Of a stretch of 55,355 nucleotides of DNA, positions 31,444 to 41,194 are shown piece by piece. Position numbers and translations under genes: made by a program. Source of the stretch: Deltaproteobacteria bacterium (lineage in GTDB: Bacteria; DRYD01); NCBI GenBank assembly GCA_028276365.1, contig JAPYWL010000006.1, positions 1-55,355 of the forward strand, written 5' to 3'. Position 1 is the first letter of the stretch. Each line of letters starts with the position of its first letter. The notes under the pieces were generated by a model. That model was given only the letters and a program-made list of their open reading frames with translations, did not search any database and was not told the origin of the DNA.

Positions 31444-32844
31444 ATGAGTAAGGATTCAAATAACTTAGATTCATTATTAAGTAATAATTGGATAAGAATA
31501 GGCATTTATGTAGTTATTATAATAGTTTTATGGTTTGTAGCTAATACGTTTGAAAATAATAAAATAGTAAGGGGGTTAGTAGGTTTAAATTTTATATTTC
31601 TTACAGCTTTGTTACTAAGTAGTGATATAAGAAAAATCAGTTTAAAGACGGTAGTAGTGGGTTTTTTATTTCAAATTGTTTTAGCTCTATTTTTGTTATT
31701 AACACCATTTGGCGTAGTTTTTTTCAAGGGAGCTAATGATACATTTTTAGCTTTAATGGATTATGCTAAGAAAGGAATAGAGTTCTTATTTGGAAGTTTT
31801 ATTACTGGTAAGGTAGAAGATCCTTTAAAGAATTTTACATTTATTATATTACCCACTATAGTATTTTTTGGGGCTTTAATATATATGTTATATTATTTAG
31901 GTGTGATGGAGAAAATAATAAAAGCGTATGCGTTTATTATGATGAAAGTTTTAAATACGAGTGGTGCTGAGAGTTTAGTAGCTTCTGCTAAATTATTTGT
32001 AGGTCAAACGGAGGCTCCTTTGATTATCAAACCATTTTTAGCTGTTTTAACGAGCTCTGAGATATTTACAATTATGTCGGCAGGTATGGCTACTATGGCT
32101 GGTGGAGTTATGGCTGCTTATGTGGGAATGCTTAGTGGATATATACCTACTATTGCTGGACATTTGCTAACTGCTGTTATTTTATCAGTTACTGCTTCTA
32201 TATATTTGTCTAAGATTATTATTCCTGAACTAGAGGATCCTGTAACTAAGGGGAATATAAAGATAAAAATAGAAAAACCAGGTACTAATCTATTTGAGTC
32301 TATAACATTAGGAGCACGTGATGGTATGTTTTTAGCTTTTAATGTCGGGGCAATGTTACTGGCTTTTATTAGTTTAATTTCTATGCTTAATGATATTATC
32401 TTTAATTTAACTTCTTTTTTATTTAGTCATATTCAGTTTTTAGCAAGCTTTAAACCATTTAATTTTCAAGATATCTTAGCTGCTTTCTGTTATCCGATAG
32501 CTTATTTATTAGGTGTACCTAAGCAAGAAGCTTTCTTAGCTGCTAAATTTATTAGTGAAAAAATAGTGATAAATGAGTTTGTTGCTTATTCTGATTTTGC
32601 TAAAACCTTAGCTACTAATCCTAATCTTATGTCAGAGCAAACTAAAATTATACTAAGTTATGCGTTGGGGGGATTTGCTAATTTTAGTTCTATTGGGATT
32701 CAGGTAGGTGGGATTGGTTCATTAGAACCTAAAATAAGACCTACTATTGCTCAGTTGGGTTTAAGAGCTCTAATAGTTGGGAATTTAGCGAATTTTTCTT
32801 CTGCTGTTATTGCTGGGATGCTTACTACTCATGCTCACTTTTAA
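31444..32844 (+). CDS. nupC: Concentrative nucleoside transporter (NupC/CNT family)
   Basis: Cation-coupled nucleoside importer of 466 residues with about 10 membrane helices. The CNT signature VGQTEAPLIIKPFL is intact, as are TIMSAGMATMAGGVMAAYVGML and the C-terminal GGFANFSSIGIQVGGIGSLEP. The N-terminal 70 residues match the usual three-helix regulatory part. There is no ribosome binding site in front of the ATG, which is preceded by an A-run. It stands alone, 133 bases after der. Confidence 0.95.
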   Translation: MSKDSNNLDSLLSNNWIRIGIYVVIIIVLWFVANTFENNKIVRGLVGLNFIFLTALLLSSDIRKISLKTVVVGFLFQIVLALFLLLTPFGVVFFKGANDTFLALMDYAKKGIEFLFGSFITGKVEDPLKNFTFIILPTIVFFGALIYMLYYLGVMEKIIKAYAFIMMKVLNTSGAESLVASAKLFVGQTEAPLIIKPFLAVLTSSEIFTIMSAGMATMAGGVMAAYVGMLSGYIPTIAGHLLTAVILSVTASIYLSKIIIPELEDPVTKGNIKIKIEKPGTNLFESITLGARDGMFLAFNVGAMLLAFISLISMLNDIIFNLTSFLFSHIQFLASFKPFNFQDILAAFCYPIAYLLGVPKQEAFLAAKFISEKIVINEFVAYSDFAKTLATNPNLMSEQTKIILSYALGGFANFSSIGIQVGGIGSLEPKIRPTIAQLGLRALIVGNLANFSSAVIAGMLTTHAHF

Positions 32845-32937
32845 AAAAAAACAATTATATCTTTGTAATTTTTTATTTTATTTTATAAAACCTTAAATTT
32901 TTTAGTTGATTTTTATTAATTTTTGAAGGAGGGAAAA

Positions 32938-34107
32938 ATGATGTTAAAAGATGTATTTATTGTATCAATGGGAAGTACAGTTTATGGTAAAATAGCAGGG
33001 GGATTAGCAAAGTTAAAAGCAGTAGATTTAGCTTCTTTGGCTTTAAATAAAGCAATAGAGTTAATTAATCCAGAAGTTTTTAATAATATAATAAAAGAGC
33101 ATAGATTTATTGTTATTTTGGGTAATGTTATTCAAGCAGGAAATGGTCAGAATTTAGCAAGACAAGTACTATTTAAATCTAATTTACCTATTAGTACTCC
33201 TGGGTTTGTTGTAAATCAAGTTTGTATTTCTCCTATTAAAGCTTTAAATTTAGCTTATTTATATATAGCTACTGGTGAATATGATGTAGTAGCGGCTGGT
33301 GGAGTTGAAAGTATGACGAATGCTCCTTTTCTTGCTAAGCTAAGATTAGGTAATAAGTATGGGGATTTAATTTTAGAGGATTCTATTAATACTGATGGTT
33401 TAAGGTGTGCTATTACTAATAAATTGATGATAGAAATTGCTGACATTATTGCAAAGAGGTACGGTATAACTCGAGAGGAGCAAGATATGATGGCTTATAA
33501 TAGTCATTTAAGGGCTATTAGTTCTTGGAAAGATACTTTTTTTAGTAGTTATTTTGTGAATTATCAGAATTTAATTAGGGATGAGAATATAAGAGAAGAT
33601 ATAAGTTTAGAGAAATTAGCTAATTTAAAGCCTGTTAATAGTGAGAGTATAACAGCGGGTAATGCTTCTGCGTTAGCTGATGGTTCTTCTATACTTGTTT
33701 TAACCAATGAAGAAGTTATAAAAAAGTATAATTTAAAGCCATTAGTAAGAGTTATAGGGTTTGGAGAGAGTTTTGACGAGCCTTCTAATTTCCCTATTGT
33801 TCCTTCTTTATCTACAAATAGTTTGTTAAAGAGGTATGGATTAAATAAGGGAGAAATAGGGATTTGGGAGATAAATGAAGCTTTTGCAGCTGTTTTAGCT
33901 GCTAATATTAAGATTTTAGATATAGATTATAATTATACTAATGTTTTTGGGGGAGCAGTGGCTTTTGGACATCCCATTGGGGCTACTGGTGCAAGATTGG
34001 TTATTAACTCTATAGTAGCTATGAAAAAATTTAACAAGAATAAAGCGCTTATTATGGCTTGTGCAGGTAGCGGCGGAGGATATTCCTTAGCTATTGAAAA
34101 TTTGTAA
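32938..34107 (+). CDS. Acetyl-CoA acetyltransferase (thiolase)
   Basis: Thiolase-fold enzyme condensing or cleaving acyl-CoA. The start is placed at the ATG at 32938 (MMLKDVFIVSMG), 4 bases after AAGGAGGG; the TTG at 32923 overlaps that site and is unlikely. The protein has 389 residues. Catalytic residues are all present: nucleophile Cys96 in NQVCISPIKA (family form NxxCxSGxxA), His345 in GHPIGATGAR, and Cys375 in CAGSGGGYS. GGVESMTNAPF is also typical. The neighbouring FAD oxidoreductase suggests a short metabolic operon, but no 3-hydroxybutyryl-CoA gene is present. Confidence 0.93.
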   Translation: MMLKDVFIVSMGSTVYGKIAGGLAKLKAVDLASLALNKAIELINPEVFNNIIKEHRFIVILGNVIQAGNGQNLARQVLFKSNLPISTPGFVVNQVCISPIKALNLAYLYIATGEYDVVAAGGVESMTNAPFLAKLRLGNKYGDLILEDSINTDGLRCAITNKLMIEIADIIAKRYGITREEQDMMAYNSHLRAISSWKDTFFSSYFVNYQNLIRDENIREDISLEKLANLKPVNSESITAGNASALADGSSILVLTNEEVIKKYNLKPLVRVIGFGESFDEPSNFPIVPSLSTNSLLKRYGLNKGEIGIWEINEAFAAVLAANIKILDIDYNYTNVFGGAVAFGHPIGATGARLVINSIVAMKKFNKNKALIMACAGSGGGYSLAIENL

Positions 34108-34145
34108 AATAAGTAATTAAAAAATTGAAAATAAAAATTTGAAGG

Positions 34146-35597
34146 ATGGATTTTGATGTAGTTATTATAGGTTTTGGTACTTCTGGTTTTTTTTTAGCTT
34201 TTGAATTAATTAAGAATAATTTAAAGGTTGCGGTTATAGAAAAAGAGGATAATATTGGTGGGGCTTTAGTTAATTCTTTGATTTTTCCCACTGCTGGATT
34301 TCATACTTTGAGTGGGAAGCTAATTATTGTAGATAGTGTTAAGGAGTTTTTAGACTTTTGTATTAAAAATGGTTTTTCTAAGGGACATATTAGGGATCCT
34401 CTTAATTTTTCTTATTCTATAACCCCTATTAATCCTATTGCTTATAAAGCTTTTTTTGTTGACTATTTTTTACCTAATAATAATTTTGTATTGTTTAGCA
34501 GTTCAGTTATAGAAAATGTTTATGAAAAAGATGGTATTATAAGGTATGTAGTTATAAGAAATAAAGATAATAAAAAGTATAAGATTGGGGGTAAATTTTT
34601 TGTAGATGCTTCGGGAGTTTTAGAGTTATCTAGCTATATTGATATTAAATATCGTTTGGAATTAGAGAATTTACAGGCAGCTACTTTAATATTTAGATTA
34701 TCAAATATAGATTTTACTAAGATTATTAAATACATTAAAGAAAATAGAGATGATTTTTATAGTAAAACTGATATAGATTTAATGCTAAGTAATGATTTTA
34801 TAAGTGTTTCAGGATATTTTGAATTAGCTTCTAAATATTTATTTAATAGGGATTTATTATTAAGTAGAGACAGGTTTTTATTCTTTGGTGAAATTTTGAA
34901 AAATTTTGTTTATGTTAATACTTCTAGAATATTTTTAAAAGATATAATTAATTTTATTGTTAATGAAGTTAATAATTTAGGAGTAAAAAAAGAGGATTTT
35001 TTTAAAAAACGTAGTAGTGTAATATTACCTTCTAATAAAAATTTTTATAAAAATAAGAACATATTACATTATGATATATTAGAAAGAATAGGATATTATT
35101 TAGGTCTTAAGCAGGTATTTTATATTTACAAAATTATGAAAAAATATATAAAAGGGTTTGAGAATAGTTATATAGATTTAATTGCTTATAAATTAGGGAT
35201 AAGGCAGTATAAGGTTTTGAAAGGGGAATATGAATTAAATATAGAAGATGTAATAAATTGTAATAATTTTGATGATAAGATATTGATAGGTACTTGGCCT
35301 ATTGATATTCACATTAAGGATAAAATTGTTGAAAAAAAAGTTAATGAAGATGGTTATTATATTCCATTTAGAAGTTTAATAACAAATGAATATAAGAATT
35401 TGGTATTTGTAGGAAAACATATAAGTAGTGATGATTATGCTTTTAGTAGTTTAAGGATTCAAGCAACTTGTATGAATATGGGAAGTGTGGTGGGTAAGAT
35501 TTTATCTAATTTGATTAAAAAAAGAACTTATGTTTTGGATATAGATTTTTCTTTAATAAAAAAAATCTTTAAACAAACTTTTTTAACATTTTATTAA
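34146..35597 (+). CDS. FAD-dependent oxidoreductase (FAD_oxidored type)
   Basis: A 483-residue flavoprotein. The N-terminal dinucleotide-binding motif is VVIIGFGTSGFFLAFELIK with the acidic end VIEKE, followed by GGALVNSLIFPTAGFHTL. The family's C-terminal signature is clear: YIPFRSLITNEYKNLVFVGKHIS and SLRIQATCMNMG. The middle substrate domain is strongly diverged, so the substrate is unknown. No cysteine clusters for iron-sulphur binding are seen. It starts 39 bases after the thiolase stop without a good ribosome binding site. Confidence 0.88.
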   Translation: MDFDVVIIGFGTSGFFLAFELIKNNLKVAVIEKEDNIGGALVNSLIFPTAGFHTLSGKLIIVDSVKEFLDFCIKNGFSKGHIRDPLNFSYSITPINPIAYKAFFVDYFLPNNNFVLFSSSVIENVYEKDGIIRYVVIRNKDNKKYKIGGKFFVDASGVLELSSYIDIKYRLELENLQAATLIFRLSNIDFTKIIKYIKENRDDFYSKTDIDLMLSNDFISVSGYFELASKYLFNRDLLLSRDRFLFFGEILKNFVYVNTSRIFLKDIINFIVNEVNNLGVKKEDFFKKRSSVILPSNKNFYKNKNILHYDILERIGYYLGLKQVFYIYKIMKKYIKGFENSYIDLIAYKLGIRQYKVLKGEYELNIEDVINCNNFDDKILIGTWPIDIHIKDKIVEKKVNEDGYYIPFRSLITNEYKNLVFVGKHISSDDYAFSSLRIQATCMNMGSVVGKILSNLIKKRTYVLDIDFSLIKKIFKQTFLTFY

Positions 35598-35599
35598 CA
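35583..35599 (+). promoter_or_regulatory. TTAACA-N5-TTAACA box pair before the sigma-factor gene
   Basis: Two exact TTAACA hexamers start 11 bases apart and overlap the stop codon of the FAD gene, about 104 bases before the SigH-type gene. A TATAAT-like stretch (35604 onward) and a second one near 35620 follow. Confidence 0.35.
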
Positions 35600-35702
35600 A
35601 TTTTATAATTTTTATTTTATAATTTTAGTATAAAAAAGGAGTAAGTAGGAAAAATTAAACAAAAATCTTAATAATGATATAAGGGAAGGGGTAAGAAGTT
35701 GT

Positions 35703-36569
35703 ATGATTAATACAGAAAACTATAATATAGATGAAATAAAAAAAGAGATGGAAAGTATTAATAAAGTTAAAAAAACAAGAAAAGTTAAGAATTTAGAAAA
35801 AAATGATGAAAATGGGAAGGAGAAAGATAAAAAGAAAGAAAAGAAACTGAAAGAAACAAATAAAAAAAGTTCTAAAAGCAAAACAGCTAAGAAGACTGAG
35901 TTAGAAAATGATTTATTTTCAGAAAGTATATTTGATAGTAATGTTTTAAATGAATCTTTAGAAGATCTAAAGGATGTAGAATTGGTTATGTTAGCTAAGA
36001 AGGGTAATGCTAAAGCTATATCTATTTTGATTAATAAGTATAAAAATTTTGTTAGATCGAGATCTAAATCCTATTTCATAGTGGGTGCTGATAAGGAGGA
36101 TATAATCCAAGAGGGTTTAATAGGCTTATTCAAAGCCATAAGAGATTATAATCCGGATAAGAAAACGAGTTTTAGGGCTTTTGCTGAGCTTTGTATAATG
36201 AGACAAATTATAACAGCTATTAAAACTGCTACTAGACAAAAACATTTGCCGCTTAATTCGTATGTTTCATTAAATAAGCCTATTTTTGAGGATAATGGAG
36301 AAAGAGTTATGGCTGATGTTATTGCAAGTACTAGAACATGTAATCCTGAGGAAATTTATATAGCTTTAGAATTAACTAAAAGTATAAAAGAAAAGATGAA
36401 GAAATATTTAAGTGGCTTAGAATCTAGCGTTTTGGCTGAGTATTTAAAGGGGTTATCTTATTATGAGGTAGCTAAAAATATAGGAAAACATATAAAATCT
36501 GTGGATAATGCTTTACAACGAATTAAGCGAAAAATCCAAGAAACTATTAAAGAAGCTTACGGGATTTAG
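35703..36569 (+). CDS. sigH: SigH-type RNA polymerase sigma factor with Lys-rich N-terminal extension
   Basis: Sigma-70-family factor of the SigH (Spo0H) group. Region 2 is highly conserved: SYFIVGADKEDIIQEGLIGL, FKAIRDYNPDKKTSFRAFAE, RQIITAIKTATRQKHLPLNS, YVSLNKPI. Region 4 reads SSVLAEYLKGLSYYEVAKNI, GKHIKSVDNALQRIKRKI. The 288 residues exceed the usual 210-220 because of an N-terminal segment of about 85 residues that is almost all Lys, Glu, Asn and Ser. In sporulating Firmicutes this factor governs early stationary-phase genes; non-sporulating lineages such as Thermotogae also carry it. No sporulation gene lies in the window. AAGGGGTAAGAAG precedes the ATG. Confidence 0.92.
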   Translation: MINTENYNIDEIKKEMESINKVKKTRKVKNLEKNDENGKEKDKKKEKKLKETNKKSSKSKTAKKTELENDLFSESIFDSNVLNESLEDLKDVELVMLAKKGNAKAISILINKYKNFVRSRSKSYFIVGADKEDIIQEGLIGLFKAIRDYNPDKKTSFRAFAELCIMRQIITAIKTATRQKHLPLNSYVSLNKPIFEDNGERVMADVIASTRTCNPEEIYIALELTKSIKEKMKKYLSGLESSVLAEYLKGLSYYEVAKNIGKHIKSVDNALQRIKRKIQETIKEAYGI

Positions 36570-36719
36570 TAATTTTTTGTTTTTTAGTATTATAATTTTT
36601 TACTCTAATTAATTTTAGTGAGTTTGTTTTTTACATTTATATTTTTTATTTAAGGAATTTAAAAAAAAATGTAGAATTTGTATTTAGGTATGTAATTATT
36701 TTTTATATTTGAATAAAGA

Positions 36720-38333
36720 ATGGATAGTTTTTGGAAGGAAAAAATAGATAAATTAAATAGTGCTATTGAAAATAATGATTATGATTATTTAATGTCTAAT
36801 TTTGTATTAGATTTAGCATATTATTTTAGGACTTTTTATGATGAACAGATTTTTTATAATGTTTTGGAGAAATTTAATTTATTAGCTAAAAATAATATTA
36901 GTTTACAATTGCTAATATTAGAATTAGCTATAGAAATTAATTTTTCAATTTTAACTGAGGATGAAGAATATTATAGAAAGATTATAATTGATACTACCAG
37001 GAAGGTAGTAGCTTTATCAGCTCCATATAATGCTAATCTTAAGAAGGATTTTCCTCAGAAGTTTAATTTATTGGGAGGAATATATAAAGTAATAGATATA
37101 GTGGATAAAATTAATAGGGAAAATTTAGGGGAAAAAGATTATAAGCAAGTAGAACAAAGTATAGCTAATTTATATAAAATAGATCCAGATAACTATAAAA
37201 TAGGGTTTTTTGATGCTTTATCTAAGTTAAGGAGTTCTAAGACGATATTTAGGAAATCTTTAATAGATAATGTTATAAAGATAATAAGTAGTAATGTATT
37301 AGAGAAGGCGTTAGCACAAGAATTGATAGGTGATATTAGTGAGCCTTTACAAAGTTTGAGTTGGTATGACGATGCAGAAAATATTTATAAATCCTTAGGA
37401 CTTTATAGAGATTTAGTTAGACTTAATTTGAAGAGAATAGAAAAATCCAAAAATGATCCTTCTTCTAAGGTATTTTCTGCTCAAACTGGAATTATGACTT
37501 CTAATTATCTGTTAATACTTAATCAAAGAGAAAAAGCTAGAAATTTATTATTTGATTCTTTAAATTTGTTTCTACAAGCTCAAGGGTATCTTGAATTACT
37601 GGAAGCTTTAAATTCCTATAATATAATAGAAAATTATCCAGAAGAGAAGGAAAAATTTCTTAAAGTAATTATAGAGACTTTTGAAAAAAGATTGCAAATT
37701 GATCCTTATAATATTAATTTATATATAGAATATGCAAATTGGTTAGAAAAGTTTGAAGTAAAAGATAAAAAAATAGAGTATTTGTATAAAGCTTATGAAA
37801 TAGCTAAATCAAAAAATATTCCTAACAAATTATTAGATATTTCTAATATTTTATTAAAAATGGATCCTTTAAATGGAGATTATATCGTTAAATATATTGA
37901 AGCCTTAAAATTAAATGAAATGGATCCTTCTAATTTCTTAATTGAAAAATTAACTGATTTACAAAAGTATAATAAAACTGATTTAATTCAATATTTATTT
38001 AAGACTTATCCTCAACTTATACCTTCAGATAAAATCCAGCAAATTGAAAGGGAAAATTTACTTAATTCTTTACAACAATTGCATTTAGCTGATAAAATAA
38101 AGTTACTAAAGGATTATATTTTGAAATACCCTAAGGATGAAGAAGTTAAAATGATTTACTTAAGCAATATAATAGATTTACCTAGTTATTATGATGAAGC
38201 ATATGCTATTTTAAATGAGAATTTTGATATTTTTGTAAATAATAAGGATAAAATTGATACAAATTTAAAATATAAAATTTATAAATTATTTTTAATGAAA
38301 GAGGATTTTGAAAAAATTATTCTGATATATTAA
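36720..38333 (+). CDS. Unknown 537-residue alpha-helical repeat protein (TPR-like)
   Basis: No catalytic motif is present. The sequence is helical throughout, with TPR-like units such as YDDAENIYKSLGLYRDLVRL, REKARNLLFDSLNLFLQA and KKIEYLYKAYEIAKS. There is no signal peptide or membrane segment, so it is probably a cytoplasmic scaffold. No ribosome binding site is seen. The thermonuclease gene follows after 6 bases, suggesting one transcript. Confidence 0.7.
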   Translation: MDSFWKEKIDKLNSAIENNDYDYLMSNFVLDLAYYFRTFYDEQIFYNVLEKFNLLAKNNISLQLLILELAIEINFSILTEDEEYYRKIIIDTTRKVVALSAPYNANLKKDFPQKFNLLGGIYKVIDIVDKINRENLGEKDYKQVEQSIANLYKIDPDNYKIGFFDALSKLRSSKTIFRKSLIDNVIKIISSNVLEKALAQELIGDISEPLQSLSWYDDAENIYKSLGLYRDLVRLNLKRIEKSKNDPSSKVFSAQTGIMTSNYLLILNQREKARNLLFDSLNLFLQAQGYLELLEALNSYNIIENYPEEKEKFLKVIIETFEKRLQIDPYNINLYIEYANWLEKFEVKDKKIEYLYKAYEIAKSKNIPNKLLDISNILLKMDPLNGDYIVKYIEALKLNEMDPSNFLIEKLTDLQKYNKTDLIQYLFKTYPQLIPSDKIQQIERENLLNSLQQLHLADKIKLLKDYILKYPKDEEVKMIYLSNIIDLPSYYDEAYAILNENFDIFVNNKDKIDTNLKYKIYKLFLMKEDFEKIILIY

Positions 38334-38339
38334 TATTAA

Positions 38340-39017
38340 ATGATTACGAAAAAAGATTGGGGATCTAGAAATAATTTTTTTGCTCGTATTATAAACCTTA
38401 TTTTTGTTTTACTTATTATTTTTGTTTTTGTTTTATTTAATAAAAATCAGAATAATTCTAATTTTGAAAAAAATAGTAATTATTTAGATACTTATATTAA
38501 TTTTATTAAGGAAAATAATTTAAAAGAAATTGATCCTAAGATTATAAAACAGAAATTAAAGTATTTTGAAAAAGTTAGGTTCTATAAAGTTATAGATGGT
38601 GATACTATTAAAGTTATAAATTTAAATGATAATAAAGAATATAAAGTGAGATTAATAGGAGTAGATACTCCTGAAAGTAGTTATAATGAAAAACTAAAAA
38701 GAGATATTAAAAGAACTCATAAAGATGAGAATACTATTATTTCTTTAGGACTAAAGGCTAAAGAATATACTGATCAAATACTAAAAGATCAAGAATATTT
38801 ATATTTAGAATATGATGTTTCAAAGTATGATAGATATAATAGGATTTTAGCTTACGTTTATTTAGAAAGTGGGTATATGTTGAATTTAATTTTGGTTTTA
38901 AATGGTTATGCTAAGGTATATACAATTCCTCCTAATGTTAAGCATTCTGAAATATTTTTAAAAGCTCAAAGCTTTTCTAGAACCAAAAATTTTGGTTTAT
39001 ATAAGTATGGATTTTAA
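38340..39017 (+). CDS. Thermonuclease-family nuclease (SNase domain), membrane-anchored
   Basis: A 225-residue protein with an N-terminal membrane anchor (about residues 16-37, IINLIFVLLIIFVFVLF) and an SNase fold from about residue 80. Catalytic features: FYKVIDGDTIKV, VRLIGVDTPES (first active-site Arg), and SKYDRYNRILAYVYL (second Arg); the acidic residue lies in SLGLKAKEYT where the family has GxxAxxfl. It probably degrades nucleic acid outside the cytoplasmic membrane. A charged insertion (NEKLKRDIKRTHKDEN) lengthens the loop after the DTPE motif. There is no ribosome binding site; it is probably coupled to the upstream helical protein. Confidence 0.9.
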   Translation: MITKKDWGSRNNFFARIINLIFVLLIIFVFVLFNKNQNNSNFEKNSNYLDTYINFIKENNLKEIDPKIIKQKLKYFEKVRFYKVIDGDTIKVINLNDNKEYKVRLIGVDTPESSYNEKLKRDIKRTHKDENTIISLGLKAKEYTDQILKDQEYLYLEYDVSKYDRYNRILAYVYLESGYMLNLILVLNGYAKVYTIPPNVKHSEIFLKAQSFSRTKNFGLYKYGF

Positions 39018-39062
39018 TGAATTCATTTAAGAAGATGTAAAAAAAGGGGTGTGATTTAGTTT

Positions 39063-41162
39063 ATGAAGAGATATGTTTTAAAGATGGATGATAAGGAATT
39101 GGAGTTTGAGATAAATAAAGTGGCAAAGCAAGCTGCTAGTAGTGTAGTGGTAAAAAGTGGAACTTGTTGGGTTTTATGTGCGGTAACTTTTAATGAAAAG
39201 CCGAGAAATGATATTGACTTTACTCCATTAACAGTTGATTATATTGAGAGGATGTATGCTATTGGTAAGATCCCTGGGGGATTTATAAAAAAGGAAGGGA
39301 AACCTACTGATAATGAAATACTTAAAGCTCGACTAATTGATAGAACTATTAGACCTTTGATAGATCCTAATTTTTTTAATGATATTAATATTTATATTAA
39401 TGTATTTTCAGCTGATGTTAGGGAACGTCCCGAAATTTTAGGGCTTTTAGGTACTTCTTTAGCTTTATTAATTAGTCCTATACCTTTTTATAAACCTGTA
39501 TCTGCTTATTATATAACCAATGAGAATTTAGATTTGGTTGTTGCTTCTATTAGTGATAAGATAACCATGATAGAAGCTAAAGCTAATGAAATTAAAGATG
39601 ATTTAATGTTTGAATTTATCAATCAAATTTTTGAGAAAAATAAAATAATTAATGATTTTCAATATCAAATTTATGAGGAATTGAAGCCTGAAAAAATTCA
39701 AACTTCTTCTATTGAAATCCCTTCTTTATTAAATGATTTATATGAAAAATATTTTAAGGATTTAACTATAAAGTTATTAAATGAAAAGGATAAAAAACAA
39801 AGAAATCGATTAATCAATGAAATTAGTTTAGAAAATTTAATTAATTTGGTTTATTCTAATGAAGTAGAAGAAATAAAGAATCAGTTTAATGAATTTATTA
39901 GTAATAATAAGATAAATGAATTTATTTTTAGTATAGTCAAGAAGGGATTTTTAAAGAAGTATTTAAAGAGACAGGTTTTAGAACAAAAAACGAGAATAGA
40001 TGGTAGAGCTTTTAATGAGATAAGACCTATTGAAATAGAGGTAGGGATATTACCCTATCCTCATGGTAGTGCATTATTTACACGTGGACAGACACAAGTG
40101 CTATCTGTTGTTACATTAGGTACTAAAACTGATCAGCAAATGATAGAAGGATTATTATTAGAAGATGAATTTAAGAGATATATGCATCATTATTATTTTC
40201 CACCATTTTCTACTGGTGAAGCTAAGCCTTTGAGAGCTCCAAGTAGGAGAGAAATAGGGCATGGGAATCTAGCTGAAAAAGCTTTAGAGTATTTGATTCC
40301 GCCTGAAAACGAATTCCCTTATACTATAAGAGTAGTTTCAGAAGTTTTAGAATCTAATGGATCTACTTCGATGGCTTCTGTTTGTGGTAGTAGCTTAGCT
40401 TTGATGGATGCTGGGGTGCCTATTAAAAAACACGCTGCAGGTATATCCATAGGTTTGATTACTAATGAAAATAATATAAAAGACTATGTTTTATTAACTG
40501 ATATTCAGGGCTTTGAGGATTTCTTTGGGGAAATGGATTTTAAAGTAGCTGGAACTTATGATGGGATTACTGCTATTCAAATGGATACTAAATTAGAAGG
40601 CCTAACTTTAGATATTGTTTATAATTCTTTAAAGCAGGCTAAAGATGGTAGGAATTTTATTTTAGATAAAATGTATAGCGTTATAAGTAAACCTAATGAT
40701 TTAGCTGCTAATGCTCCTAGGGTAACTGTTTTGCAAATAGAGTCATCTAAAATACCCGATATAATAGGTCCTCAAGGAAAAATTATTAAAAAAATCATAG
40801 AACAAAATAAAGTTAAAATAGATATAGAAGAAGATGGTAGAGTTTTAATTTACTCATCTAATGAAGAGGATGCTATTAAAACTAAATCTATAATAGAAGC
40901 TATTACCAATATAAAGGAAGGTAATGTTTATTTGGGAAAAATCGTTAGATTGGAATCTTATGGAGCTTTTGTTGAAGTAGCACCTGGTAAAATAGGATTG
41001 CTTCATGTTTCTGAATTGGGCTTAGGATTTGTTAGTGATGCTAGATCTGTTTTAAAACTTGGAGATGAAATTGTTGTTAAAATATTAAAAATAGATGAAA
41101 CAGGTAGATTTACTCTAACAAGAAAGGGATTAATTGATTCTAATATTAATTCCCTAAAATAA
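39063..41162 (+). CDS. pnp: Polyribonucleotide nucleotidyltransferase (PNPase)
   Basis: Phosphorolytic 3'-5' exoribonuclease of the RNA degradosome, 699 residues. Domains in order: RNase PH-like 1 (about 10-140, with FTPLTVDYIERMYAIGKIPGG), a helical linker, RNase PH-like 2 (about 310-460, with LFTRGQTQVLSVVTLG, and DFFGEMDFKVAGTYDG where the family has GDMDF), KH (about 550-605, IPDIIGPQGKIIKKI) and S1 (about 617-690, GKIVRLESYGAFVEVAPGK). All domains needed for activity are present. An AGGGGTGTG site lies about 10 bases before the ATG. rpsO, a frequent neighbour, is not seen upstream. Confidence 0.97.
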   Translation: MKRYVLKMDDKELEFEINKVAKQAASSVVVKSGTCWVLCAVTFNEKPRNDIDFTPLTVDYIERMYAIGKIPGGFIKKEGKPTDNEILKARLIDRTIRPLIDPNFFNDINIYINVFSADVRERPEILGLLGTSLALLISPIPFYKPVSAYYITNENLDLVVASISDKITMIEAKANEIKDDLMFEFINQIFEKNKIINDFQYQIYEELKPEKIQTSSIEIPSLLNDLYEKYFKDLTIKLLNEKDKKQRNRLINEISLENLINLVYSNEVEEIKNQFNEFISNNKINEFIFSIVKKGFLKKYLKRQVLEQKTRIDGRAFNEIRPIEIEVGILPYPHGSALFTRGQTQVLSVVTLGTKTDQQMIEGLLLEDEFKRYMHHYYFPPFSTGEAKPLRAPSRREIGHGNLAEKALEYLIPPENEFPYTIRVVSEVLESNGSTSMASVCGSSLALMDAGVPIKKHAAGISIGLITNENNIKDYVLLTDIQGFEDFFGEMDFKVAGTYDGITAIQMDTKLEGLTLDIVYNSLKQAKDGRNFILDKMYSVISKPNDLAANAPRVTVLQIESSKIPDIIGPQGKIIKKIIEQNKVKIDIEEDGRVLIYSSNEEDAIKTKSIIEAITNIKEGNVYLGKIVRLESYGAFVEVAPGKIGLLHVSELGLGFVSDARSVLKLGDEIVVKILKIDETGRFTLTRKGLIDSNINSLK

Positions 41163-41194
41163 TCTATTCTATTAAAAAAGGAGTAGAATTTATA

